DNA of 64,000 nt from Microcebus murinus (taxonomy: Eukaryota; Chordata; Mammalia; Primates; Cheirogaleidae), in the NCBI RefSeq assembly GCF_040939455.1, contig NC_134109.1, positions 75,855,001 to 75,919,000 on the forward strand, read 5' to 3'. Positions 1-10,359 of this stretch are shown here, in pieces (position 1 is the first letter of the stretch; each line of letters begins with the position of its first letter). The notes beneath the pieces are model-generated. The model was not told the DNA's origin. It saw only the letters and a list, made by a program, of their open reading frames with translations, and made no database searches. Made by a program: the position numbers and the translations under genes.

Positions 1-1125
1 ACTATTTAATATGGGAGAAGACACATCTTGGTTTGGACACTCCTTACAGAAAGAGAGACTGTGTTAATCTACACTAAATTATCTAAAGTAGAGTCAAATA
101 GAGAAAAGAGCATTGTGGCGGTTAGTTCATCTTTATTATGACACGAACTGGGACGTGCTTTTCTATATTCAGGGTTCTTTTTATCTGTTTTAACATCAAA
201 AGAAAATGACATAATTTAGTAAGATTTTTGATTCAAACGACTAGGTCATAAATACTTCGATAAAAAAGTGAGAAACTGGGGTGCACATTTTACCAGGTTT
301 TAAACCAAAAGAAATATCTTCCTATTTGAGCTTCACTAGTTAGAAAATAAGGTTTTTAGGTTCAGATCAGTAGTGACATGGAAGACAAGGAGAAAAGGAA
401 CCTATTCAAGACATTTTTGAACAGCAGACCACTGACAAAATATTTCACCTCATTAAATATCAATGAATTAGAAACACATGAGTTGTGTTTTGCTAAGATT
501 AGGCAGAGGTGTAAAATATAAAATAATTGTTGTCAAATCCTATTTGGTATTTTGCTGAACCTAAACCATTTTTTGCCAAAAGTTTAACTTTTGTGGCTGA
601 GTTTGGGATAGAATACAGAAGTACAAAAAGAAACATTGACTTACATAGATATATGTGTTTTTAAGTGGAAAATGTTTTAGGGTCAATGACAGTTTAAGAT
701 TCTTCCAGGAACAGATTGATTCATGCCAAAAGTAGTGAATAACTTTCATTGTCTTCAGGTCTCACGTCTGAGTGTTCCAGGAAATTTCAAATTTTGCCTT
801 ATAAAATGTAAAGACTTGATGTGTGCCGGAGAGGTAAATATGCCTCAGGAAACACTTCCCTATAACAAAATCTGATCAGGCTCTGCCTTCAGCTCTGATC
901 TGCCTACCAGTTGTGGCACATATGTGTCTCCTGCTCAGGGTCAGCAAACAGCAGGTGGGCTGGGGGGCCATATGTGTGTAATTGATAGGCCAGCACAGTG
1001 GCATTCAGGTTAGTATAGCTGCGCTGACTCAAATTCCCCTGCATTATAGGTTTATTCTAGAAAAATATTATTTTAATAATTTCTTTTCATTTAATTTTAT
1101 TTGTCTTTCAAAACAGCAGTAGAAC
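1..1125. other. Unassigned AT-rich DNA
   Basis: No gene, RNA or repeat family is recognised. The short open frame at 561-749 on the minus strand has no coding features. The stretch 840-1050 is less AT-rich than its surroundings and repeat-free, so it could hold a conserved noncoding segment, but nothing in the sequence proves that. Confidence 0.5.
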
Positions 1126-1226
1126 TACCTTCCTTCCTTCCTTCCTTCCTTCCTTCCTTCCTTCCTTCCTTCCTTCCTTCCTTCCTTCCTTCCTTCCTTC
1201 CTTCCTTCCTTCTTTCCTTCCTTCTT
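1126..1226. repeat. (CTTC)n tetranucleotide microsatellite
   Basis: About 25 units of CTTC/CCTT, nearly perfect, with one TTTC interruption near 1211. The tract is all pyrimidine on this strand, so mirror-repeat triplex structures and length polymorphism are expected. Confidence 0.97.
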
Positions 1227-1256
1227 TTTATGTATGTATGTATATATGTATGTTTA
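1227..1256. repeat. Short (TATG)n tract
   Basis: A run of TATG/TATA units directly follows the CTTC array, making a compound microsatellite. Confidence 0.8.
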
Positions 1257-2731
1257 TCTTCATTTGGGCTATAAAACGGGATCTGGGAAAATGAATTTTA
1301 AATACATCACAGTGGAAGACCAATGGAAACTTATATTATTATCTTGAGCTATGTCTATAATGGCAACAGCTAAGTTGGAATATGAGGAGTAGACAGGGAG
1401 GATCAGGTAGACTGGTCATTTGGTACAAGGTATGACCCCTTAGTAAGCAGACTCTCTTCTCACATATCATCTACCACCTCCACTTTCTTCCTAGTAAAAC
1501 TCATCTGTACACACACACATGCATATATCAGCAAAACAAAACAGTTCATGTTTTGATAATGTTGTCATCATGAAGATACCACTTCAAGATGAGATTTCTT
1601 AAATTTTCTTAGCATCTACAATATTTTGTCATTAAATGATTCTACTCATGGTGACTACATCAGTTCTGTTACTATTCCCCAGGAATGATTAAGCAATTTA
1701 CTAATATTTTGTTGGAATTCCAAGATCAAAAGCTCTAGAAACATGTCTTTCAATTTTATCTTTGAAACTTCAGATAACAAAATCAGTAACAAAACCAAAG
1801 GGCGGTAGGCAAAGTCAAAAGCCTCCATGGAAACTCTTAAAATTTTTAGCTAAACCTCAGGAGATAGATGCAACTTCTGCAAACAGATGTCTAATCTACA
1901 GATGAGAGGGCTAGGCTATTTAAACTAGTGAGCTCAGAAAGGTACAGAAAGATTCTAGAAGTCCTTTTCATCTTTCTGCTTATTTCCTTATTTATTTCAG
2001 AAGTAACAAAGAAATGTCTACAATTTTGGGTGTGTAAATAAATAAATAAGAACTATTGGGCTTGAAATCTTATGATTCTAGAATTTTTGACCAATTCATT
2101 TGCACACTGTTTCAGGTGAATTCCTTTCTTAATGTATAAGCAACCTGCATCCCAGCACCCCCAAGGTACAATAGCCATCCACAAATCTATGCTCAACCCT
2201 CTTTATCATTTTTTCATCTGGTTTCAGCCTATCAGAACAAGATCATGCAGAATTAGATCTAAAGACAAATTTAGTTGTTTACATGTATACAGGTTTAAAG
2301 TTAGTCTTATTTAGATGGATAGGCAACTACCTATACGCTGACATTTTAGGATGCTACAAAGCACAATTTTCAGGAAATAAAGGGGTAGGAATTCTGGCTT
2401 TGTGCTACTGCCTTGGTTTAACATTAAAATTAGCATTGTTGTTTCTAGTGCATTTGTTACTGGAAGTCCTAAGTGTTGGGATAGAAATCGTAGTCATAGA
2501 CATGTAGGATATCAAAAAAGCTTGGTATAATGTGATAACTGAATGGTTATGGCAGAAGAAGGAACAATTACCAAATTTCTAATTTTTAGGCTTGTGGTAG
2601 TCTTGATTTAGCTTTTTGTAATTTTATGTTTCAGGGAATATGGTTTGAACCATAATATTCAGATTTCTGTATTAAAATAGGAAAGTAAGAGGAAAATGCA
2701 GGTATATGAGAATTGTAAGAGAGCATCAACA
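1252..2731. other. Unassigned DNA between microsatellite and DNA transposon
   Basis: No gene or recognisable repeat. It contains a short AATA run near 2037-2049. Two overlapping open frames at 2132-2507 are short, lack splice or promoter context and look like chance. Confidence 0.5.
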
Positions 2732-3183
2732 ACTGTGTTTCCCCCAAAATAAGACAGGGTCTTATATTAATTTTTCCTCAAGAATACACCCTTGGGCTTA
2801 TTTTCAGGGGATGTGTTATTTTTTTTAAGTACGGTACAACAATCTACATTTATTCAAATATAGGTAAGTTGTCTTTTTCTGGAACATCATTATAACTCTC
2901 CAAACCCCGAATTCCATCCTGAATTTCTTGCGACTCTATTTCCTTTAGAACCATTGGCCCTAATCTCTCATGTCAAGCAATAGAGCTCTCATGGGGCAGA
3001 GGAGAAGGGCTGCTCATCTTCTTTACTGCTCCATGAGGAAATGCATGGGTTGTGCAGATACGCTGCATAGCCACACCTATCACTAGGCCTTATTTTTGGG
3101 GTAGGGCTTATATTGCACAAATGCTTAGAAATCCTGCTAGGGCTTATTTTATGGGTAGGTATTATTTTTGGGGAAACATAGTA
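2732..3183. mobile_element. Non-autonomous terminal-inverted-repeat DNA transposon (MITE), about 450 bp
   Basis: The left end reads CTGTGTTTCCCCCAAAATAA and the right end, on the opposite strand, reads CTATGTTTCCCCAAAAATAA, giving imperfect inverted termini of about 20 bp. Subterminal 'gggcttattttcaggggatg' on the left is mirrored by 'gggcttattttatgggta' type blocks on the right, so further inverted blocks lie inside the ends. The flank is TA on the right (AA on the left), compatible with a decayed TA target duplication. No transposase frame is present, so it would have been moved in trans. I recognise the 'tgtttccccgaaaataagac' type terminus as a recurrent vertebrate MITE signature but do not assign a family. 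Confidence 0.8.
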
Positions 3184-3184
3184 T

Positions 3185-3375
3185 GAGTTAGCACATTCTT
3201 TACATTATCCATTTTAATTACTCAAACAACCTTATGAGGTAGTTATTAGCTCCATTGTTCAGAAAAAAGATAAAGTCAGAGAAATTAAATGTTTCCCAAA
3301 GTTATATAGCTAGTAAGTAGAAGCATAAAAATCTGAATCCAGCTTTCTAAACACAAAATAGTATTATGCTATGTC
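3185..3375 (-). repeat. MIR SINE, antisense
   Basis: Diverged MIR in reverse orientation: 'cttatgaggtagttattagc', the 'agaaattaaat...agttatatagctagtaagta' block and a 'ctgaatccagc' end match the MIR core and tRNA-related part in reverse complement. It abuts the DNA transposon. Confidence 0.75.
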
Positions 3376-3738
3376 CCAAGACCTGCACTATAATTTACTT
3401 ATGTTCTATATGTAGGTAAAAAGGTTTCATTCATTACCACTGATAAAATATCAAACAATATATGAAGAATAGTTACATTTTAGTTACATTTTGACTTTTG
3501 GACTCTGCCAATACCTATATCTTCAAACTATTCTGTATCAGAAATGGTTGGAAGAATTGGTTTTTTGTTTGTTTTTGTTTTATAATTATAATGGGCCCTA
3601 TTGTGTTTCTTCCTTGATGACTGCCAGAAATTGAAGTTGATATGAACATATTTGAACTTTACCATTACACTTTTATTATTGGTAAACAGAAATTTTTGTT
3701 TCCAAAAGAAAATAATACAGTCTAAAAAGTGGAGATCG
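3376..3738. other. Unassigned DNA
   Basis: AT-rich, with no gene or repeat family recognised. Confidence 0.5.
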
Positions 3739-3932
3739 ATCTCTCCTCTCCTCTCCTCTCCTCTCCTCTCCTCTCCTCTCCTCTCCTCTCCTCTCCTCTC
3801 CTCTCCTCTCCTCTCCTCTCCTCTCCTCTCCTCTCCTCTCCTCTCCTCTCCTCTCCTCTCCTCTCCTCTCCTCTCCTCTCCTCTCCTCTCCTCTCCTCTC
3901 CTCTCCTCTCCTCTCCTCTCCTCTCCTTTCCC
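3739..3932. repeat. (TCTCC)n pentanucleotide array, about 38 units
   Basis: About 190 bp of virtually perfect TCTCC/CTCTC units with only the 3' edge degenerating to 'cctttccctt'. The strand is pure pyrimidine and the complement pure purine. Because no unit in any frame holds a stop, long artificial open frames appear on both strands (Leu-Leu-Ser-Ser-Pro or Glu-Arg-Arg-Gly-Glu repeats); these are not genes. Confidence 0.98.
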
Positions 3933-5636
3933 TTAATTGACATTCTTCTGGCCTGGAGAGGCTTTTAACTCGATTACCAAAACCTGATGGTACAGATAGA
4001 AATGTCTCAAGAAGTTGCTAAAATTGCCACATTGTCAAGCAGAAACTGACTTTGTGCAGATATTCCTACAAGAAATTCAGAACACACCTTAGACCCTTTT
4101 ACTCTTCTTGTCACTTTTAAAGTTAGAGAATTGGTTTAGGACACAAACCCCAAAGTTACCATCATACCCTCTCAAGCCTCCGTGGTTCTAGCTCTCAGCT
4201 ATCTCCTAATGCTTATTCCATGGTTCAAGATAAGAGATCCTTCCAAATATGAGGGAAAAAATAAGGCTAATCACCTTCTTAAAGATTAATTATTTTTCAA
4301 CCAATGAAATGAACTTTTGCCTTATCTAATGGGCTTCATCTATCATGGTGCATGATAGACTGTTGATGTTTTACTTTTAGGAAATTAGCAGAGTGGAGTA
4401 GTTTTACTAGTCCATTGGAGGCAGTGGTTTATATCTAAACATCTATAGATAGGGCTAATAGTGTCTGATGGGCCCATCTGGCTAGAGAAAGAAATAGCAG
4501 GCATAAGAGGACACTACTCCAAATGCTTAAAATTGCTTTGCTATGGATTTGAAACAACACAGGTTGTAAAAGCCTTAAGTGCCAGACATGTTTCAAAAAC
4601 AAAACAATATGTACAGAATTAAATGCAGGGAAATCATTACATAAAATATCATCTTTCCCTGGTAAAAGTTTTCTGTTGAACTGCTGAAAACTCCTCTTTC
4701 TGTAAGGAAAATAGAAAGCCAGCTTAAGTAGGTAAATTATCAACATAACAGAGGATAAGAATCCAGGAATAAGAACCCAACACTGACACAAATGTGTGAT
4801 CTCATCATTCAGACTTATAGTTCCACCAGGTATGAAACAACCTGGTGGAAACAACTTTAAATGGTCATGTCTTTATGGGTCTACTGTGCCTTGGCCTTCT
4901 AATGGCATTGCCTACATCTGACAAAAATGATTTTGTCATTCTATGGGTGTTTCCTTTTTGCAAGCGTTACAATTTCCTTTGTGCAATCTTGCTTCTGTGA
5001 ATTCAGGTGGTTTCTCAAGTTGGAACTATAAGACATCAAACTCCCATCAGTGAAGTATTTGTGTCATTGAATTGGAGATGACTTAAATCTATTCAATTAA
5101 GGTAATTTTACTCATGTTAACCAGAATAAATGTTTTAATTTATTCACATAGTATTAATTAATTTAAATATATATTATGATCTCACTAAATAGGCATTTAT
5201 TTTGAGATATTTATCTTCTATTAACAAGTGATATTTGTTTAAATTTAAGAACATTAACCTATTTTCACATATCTTTGGCTTTATGTTTTTCAAACACTAA
5301 AGACAATTATTAAATTGATGTTTCTTCATCTGTAGCTCACAGACTTTCATTTTATTCTATTGAGTCAGAATCTACAAAAAAGGAGATCAAGGAAACTATC
5401 TAGTTCTTGTGAAACCTGGCAATCTCTGACTTAAATTAACATTTTTTGCTACTGGTACCTAGTAATAGATTACACTTATCAACTATTGCACCTCTTATAG
5501 AAAAGAAATCACGACCATGTTTTCCCTTAGGTAGCATGCCTCTGCAGAGAGTGACAGTGACCCAGAGAGTATTGTTCTTATGTAGACAGAAAAATGAAAT
5601 CAACCTCACACAATTTTACACTTCAGCCTATTGTAA
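3933..5636. other. Unassigned DNA with one hairpin
   Basis: No gene or clear repeat. A 139-codon frame on the minus strand (4435-4854) lies here but shows no splice sites, promoter or recognised domain. An 11-bp perfect inverted repeat lies at 4821-4831 and 4840-4850. Confidence 0.45.
4821..4850. repeat. Inverted repeat, 11-bp arms and 8-base loop
   Basis: TTCCACCAGGT at 4821-4831 is exactly complementary to ACCTGGTGGAA at 4840-4850. It could form a short hairpin. No run of T or A follows that would suggest a termination role, and chance is a fair explanation in 64 kb. Confidence 0.7.
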
Positions 5637-6075
5637 TTCATTTTTATTTCAAATAATTATGGGTGTACAAATGGTTTTGGTGTTTTGGATGATTGAGTCA
5701 AGGTTAAAAGTGTGCCTATCCCACTGATAGTGTTCATTGTACCCGTTAGGTAGATTTTCATCCATCCTCTAGTTCTCGCTCCCTCTGCTTGATTTCTGTT
5801 GAGTTTTACTACCCTTTATGCACATGTGTGCTCACTGGTTAGTTCCAATTTAATAATGAGCACATGTGGTGTTTGTTTCTCCATTCATTAGATACTTCAC
5901 TTAGGATAATGGTCTCCAGTACCATCCAAATTGTTGCAAAAGGTATTAAGTCATTCTTCTTCATAGCTGAGTAGTACTCTGTTGTATACATATACATTTT
6001 GTTAATCCACTCATGAATTATAATTTTTACATATATTAAAATCAATATCACACATCTGAGGGTAAATGGCATACT
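5637..6075 (-). mobile_element. LINE-1 3' fragment, antisense
   Basis: Read on the minus strand, 5839-6072 is the last part of L1 ORF2, with the hallmark 'MYTTEYYSAMKKND' and '...HHMCSLLNWN' then a stop, followed by the 3' UTR running to an A-rich end at about 5637 ('tacacccataattatttg' on the minus strand). The 5' part of the element is missing. No clear target duplication is seen. The frame is intact only over this short C-terminal piece, so it encodes no reverse transcriptase. Confidence 0.9.
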
Positions 6076-6224
6076 TATTCATCCTCTGCTGGTGGTCTTT
6101 CATTCTTCCTTACTAGAAAGTCTTGGGTGCATTTCTCATATTTGCTTAAATATTAACAAAAAAGAAATTTCAATGACATCATGAATCCTTATGATTAGGA
6201 AGGAGTAATGTATTCATTCACTTG

Positions 6225-6670
6225 AGTCTCTCAACAGCAAGCAACAGAAAACAAGCAAAAATGGTACATACAATGAGGGCTTTGTTATCTTTATTAGCTA
6301 ACAAGTCCTGGTGCATGCTCTAGGGTCAATTGAATTCAAGGGCTCAGTGAAGGGCTCAAAAAACATCCTCTTTCCATTTTTTTTTCCCTCTGCCATCCTC
6401 AGAATGTTGATGTTTATCCTTACATGGCCCCTCACATCTTCAAGTTGCTCTAAGCGTATATCCTCTAACAATAATTTCCAGAGGTGAGAAGACAGACAAA
6501 TCATCTCTTCTTTATGTGCTTTCTTAAAAGTCAGAAAAACTTTCTCAGAAATCCATTCCAGACATCCCCTCACATTTCACTGGACTGGATGGCATTACAT
6601 GCCCATTTCTAAAACAACCATGGGCGAGAGGAATGGAATGTGCATGACTCATTTCAACCAAAGTAGGTAA
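6225..6670. repeat. Probable old interspersed repeat, family not assigned
   Basis: The block from 'caacagaaaacaagcaaaaa' through 'tgcccatttctaaaacaacc' resembles a widespread mammalian interspersed repeat by its general wording, but I cannot name the family. The minus-strand frame at 6298-6573 falls inside it and is not a gene. Confidence 0.35.
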
Positions 6671-6734
6671 GCACTTTGAGAAGGATACAGCCAAGCAATA
6701 CTGAACAAAATCAAGGGCCTGTTGGTAATGTTTG

Positions 6735-6800
6735 TATTAGTAATAATAGTAGTGTAGCAGTAGTAATGTCCTTGTAGTAGCGGAAGTGGTAATACTAAAC
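6735..6800. repeat. Imperfect TAG/TAA trinucleotide-rich tract
   Basis: Repeated 'tagtaataatagtagtg...gtagtaatg...gtagtagcgg' units give a degenerate trinucleotide repeat just before a MIR. Confidence 0.6.
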
Positions 6801-7030
6801 TTATATAGCACTTAAAATGTGCTAGGCACTGTTCTAAGAATTATAGAACATATAGAAAGAGTTATAGAAATGTGTATTAACTCATTTAGTCATCACAAAA
6901 AGCATATGAGGTAGTTATCACTGTTATCTTTAATTTACAGAGACGTTAAATAACTTAAATAAGGTCACACAGTTAGTCGGTAGTGACACCAGGATTGTGA
7001 CTCAGGTGATCTGTTCCCAGAGTTGGTGGG
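6795..7030 (-). repeat. MIR SINE, antisense
   Basis: Clear reverse-orientation MIR: 'tatatagcacttaaaatgtg', 'gctaggcactgttctaagaa', 'attaactcatttagtcatca', 'gaggtagttatcactgttat' and 'aggtcacacagttagt' follow the reverse complement of the MIR consensus in order. Confidence 0.9.
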
Positions 7031-7264
7031 CTTAAGAATAATACCAGGCTGCTTCTGTGGCAGGGTATATGTGTGAGGGGGTGAGATATATAGCTATTAG
7101 GTAGACAACCAATCACTTCTCTCACAGAAGACAGAGCCTGGCTCCGAATGAACACTCAAAAAATATTTGATATTTGTTGAATAAGCAAAAATTTCAAAGA
7201 AGAATGAATAAATACATGCTTTGATAGCTTCCAATATAGTGCCTTGCATTTAATAGTCATCCAT

Positions 7265-7590
7265 GGCTGGGCGCGGTAGCTCACGCCTGTAATCCTAGCA
7301 CTCTGGGAGGCCGAGGTGGGAAGATTGCTTGAGCTCAGGAGTTCAAGACCAGTCTGAGCAAGAGCAAGACCCATCTGTACTATAAATAGAAAGAAATTAG
7401 CCAAAACAAGTAAAAATAGAAAAAATTAGCCAGGCACGGTGCTACATGCCTGTAGTCCCAGCTACCCAGGAGGCTGAGGCAGGAGGATTGCCTGAGCTCA
7501 GGAGTTTGAGGTTGCTGTGAGCTAGACTGATGCCACAGCACTCTAGCCCAGGCAACAGAGCGAGACTCTGTCTCAAAAAAAAAAAAAAAA
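7265..7590 (+). mobile_element. Alu SINE of strepsirrhine type, full length with TSD
   Basis: Starts 'ggctgggcgcggtagctcac' and ends in 16 A. It is dimeric, with the left arm carrying 'gagcaagagcaagaccc', a linker 'tataaatagaaagaaatta', and the right arm 'gaggttgctgtgagctagac' then 'gccacagcactctagccca'. These variants are typical of lemur and loris Alus rather than of monkey or ape AluS/Y. Flanking duplications AGTCATCCATG (7254-7264 region) and AGTCATCCCATG (after the A tail) mark the insertion. Minus-strand open frames within 7156-7595 are translations of the antisense Alu. Confidence 0.96.
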
Positions 7591-8649
7591 GTCATCCCAT
7601 GAATGCTTGGTTGATAGTGTCCAATTATATTCGTATTTTAGCACAGTTAAAGTAGAGAATTTGGGGTATGGTACAAACTGTTCTGTCATTTTCCTTAAGA
7701 TAAATGAGAGGCAGTGTTCAGAGAGGAGGCAGTTATCCATACTCGAGTGAGATAGACTGACATTCAGGAGTTTTGTTTGGGAAATCTTAGAAGTCCTGAA
7801 AATGGCTGCTGTTTATAAAATTGCAAGTTGGTCTGATTTAAACTTGTCATTATGCAAAAAGCTAGCAAGGCTTATATGCTATGCTCAGCTCCTCCACAAT
7901 CTCTACCCAGAAGATGTCTGATCATTTTATATTTGCTTTCCAATCCTTTCTTGCGTTGCCCACTGGAGAGAATGTATCTCATTCCCCACAGGTCCAAGCT
8001 CCCCTAACACCTGTGTAGAGCACATAGACTTGTGTCTATGTGACACTCACATTTTTTCATGAGAGCCCAGGGTTATGAATTGGCTTGATACTCTTTTACA
8101 TGCAATTAAATTCAGCTATCATATATTAGCTTGTGACAGATATGCATTATCTCATTTAATATTTAGTAGAGATTTACATGTAGCCATCTGTAGTCATAGA
8201 CTTGGATATGTCATATTCCTATTTGAAGAAACTCAATTAATGACAATACAGATTTACAAATCAATAGTAAGAGGTGATTATTCTGATTGCAAATAAATTC
8301 GTCAACTTACACATCTGTTAGCATACCAGAGATTACTTATCAGAGGTCATACTAGAGTGAAATACATAGAGGAAGAAAAGCCCTTAAATTTTGTATACTA
8401 TAGGAGATCATTAGAAAATGTCTTCTTAGGACTCTAGAGCCAAAAGACTAATCTAGCAATCAATGCCATCAATAACTTTCTCTACAGTATTTAATGTCAA
8501 TTATTGACTTTCAGAAAAGCCAACCCTGCTCAAAATGTGTTCTTTTAATTTATGAGCAATTCATTCACCATATCATTCTCACTGATCCACAGTCAACAAA
8601 TAGGCATTAAGCCCATAGTTTCCCAGTTATGAAGAATGGTAAGTGCTAT
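7591..8649. other. Unassigned DNA
   Basis: No gene or repeat recognised between the Alu and a weak MIR. The small plus-strand frame at 8075-8296 has no supporting context. Confidence 0.5.
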
Positions 8650-8785
8650 TACAGATCATCAACTCTGACCTCTTGTTTTGTAGATGCAGAGATATGAGGC
8701 CCAGTTACTATCCCAAGGCTACATAGCTAATAAATTTAGAGCCAGGAGGAGAATTTTAGTCTAGAGCTCTTTCCTGTCATCACAA
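8650..8785 (-). repeat. Probable MIR SINE, antisense, weak
   Basis: 'tgtagatgcagagatatgag', 'gctacatagctaataaattt' and 'agagccaggaggagaatttt' follow the reverse MIR tRNA-related half with many changes. Confidence 0.55.
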
Positions 8786-8924
8786 TTACATAATGAATTT
8801 CTTTATATGTCACTCTACAACTTAGAGTTCAGTGCCTAAATGACTTTATGCCATGCCTAAAATAATATCCCCAAAATGCCTGTTTGTATTCTTTAAGTGT
8901 GCCTTGATTCCAGAATATAGATTG

Positions 8925-9481
8925 TCTAAAGATGGTCACAATAATATTTCCCATTTCACACACTCTCCTTCATTGTGACCTTGTCATTCCGTCATTAAGA
9001 TTCTGTTTCTCCAACCCCTTTGAATCTGAGTGGGCCATTTTATTTGCCGAAGTCAATAAAATATAGCGGAAGTGAAGCTAGTTCTGAGCATGGCCCTCAA
9101 GTAACCTTGAAACTTGTGCTTCCTGCTTTTTGGAATGTATGCTCTTAGGACATTTCCTCCAAGAATCCAGTCTTCATGCTATGAGAAGCAGGAGCCACAC
9201 GACAAAGCCATGTGTAGGTGCCCCAGCCTAGCCAAGCTTTCAGCTGAAGGCTAGCATCAACCACCAGACAGACATGTGAGTGCACCGTCTTGGACATCTA
9301 CCCCAGCCGAGTTTTCAGATGACTCCAGCCCTAGCTGACAACTTCCTGAAAGTACATGAGAGACCTCCAGGAGAACTATCCAGATGAGCCATGTCAACTC
9401 ACAGATATACTAATACATTATTATATTAATCTCCCTAGATTTTAAGGTGGTTTGTTATGCAGCGATCGAGAACTGGAACAG
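8925..9481 (+). mobile_element. MLT1-type LTR (ERVL-MaLR), sense, solitary
   Basis: The order 'gaccttgtcattcc...aag', 'tgagtgggccattttatttg', 'tcaataaaatatagcggaag', the middle 'gctagcatcaaccaccagac', 'tgactccagccc' and the terminal 'tttgttatgcagc...gaactggaaca' is that of the MLT1J/K group of MaLR LTRs. No internal retroviral sequence or partner LTR is present, so it is a solo LTR remnant. The plus-strand frame 9452-9661 starts in its 3' edge and is not a gene. Confidence 0.75.
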
Positions 9482-9482
9482 T

Positions 9483-10105
9483 CAATGGCACAGAAGTTAG
9501 CAGTTATGGCTGCCCACAGATTCATGACATTGAACCTCATACGCACTCTCACCTCTGCCAAGCAAGCCCCTCTTCAAGCCTCACTGACTCCTGCGCATGC
9601 TGCTCACCTTGACAGATCCGGCTCTCCCACTCTTCCTGTTAGCAAAACCTGTCAGGTTTGAAACTGATGGCTGGGTATGTGGAATTTTCAATAGAAATTC
9701 TAGGAAGCTTCGACGTTTCTTAACATAGAAAAAGAACACTGTATTTTTCCATATTGGTATCTCCCTGAGGTAACAAGGCTCAACAGAGGTCATAAAGCCC
9801 AAGAGCAAGTTAGATATAATGTTGACCTTTCCAAAAAGCACAGAGCTAAATTTAATACTCAACATGGTAACTATTTTAGCCTGGAGGGACAGTGTATTTG
9901 CTTCCTCTTTCTGCAATGTTCTGATATTTATATATTTTTTTTTACTTTAACAGTCTTAGTGCATGCATGTCTTAATTTTAAGTCACCTCTAAATCCACTT
10001 GGAAACAGGTAGAGTCTAAATTACAAATAAATAATATTAACTTTTCCCTGCTGGTCTGGTCCTCTCCAAAAATCGTGGGAGACATTTTGCTGTTCTCATT
10101 TAGCA
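9483..10105. other. Unassigned DNA
   Basis: No gene or repeat recognised. A 111-codon minus-strand frame (9581-9916) has no domain, splice or promoter support. Confidence 0.5.
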
Positions 10106-10359
10106 CAGTGTTCCCCAAAGCACAGCACTTTGTGCCAAAGACAGACCATGAGAAGATTTAAGGTAGGCTAGAGGTTACTAAATTTTTAATTTCAGTAGTT
10201 ATGTATTTATTTTAATATATATTAGGAAAGATAAAACAAATATATCACATGTATTATTATATAGGGTAAGGCTAATTTAAATAAAAATGTTAAATTAATA
10301 ACACTTTGTGGATATGAACCAAATCATGAAAGTAGTAGATAAATGATTAGGAAACACTG
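10106..10359. mobile_element. Possible hAT-type non-autonomous DNA transposon
   Basis: CAGTGTTCCCCAAAG at the left end is matched in reverse complement by CAGTGTTTCCTAATC at the right end, a 254-bp element with AT-rich middle, as in the Charlie-derived MER families. The 8-bp flanks do not match, so the insertion is old or the call wrong. Confidence 0.4.

Noticed and set aside
3652..3968. Long frames on both strands (Leu-Leu-Ser-Ser-Pro and Glu-Arg-Arg-Gly-Glu repeats)
   Set aside because: Pure product of the (TCTCC)n array, which contains no stop in any frame.
4435..4854. 139-codon minus-strand frame with a hydrophobic stretch
   Set aside because: No splice sites, promoter, recognised domain or codon bias; expected by chance in 64 kb of AT-rich DNA.
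7156..7595. Two minus-strand frames with Alu-like peptide text
   Set aside because: Translation of the antisense Alu and its poly-T tail.
9452..9661. 69-codon frame with apparently mixed composition
   Set aside because: Begins in the 3' edge of an MLT1 LTR; no splice or domain evidence.
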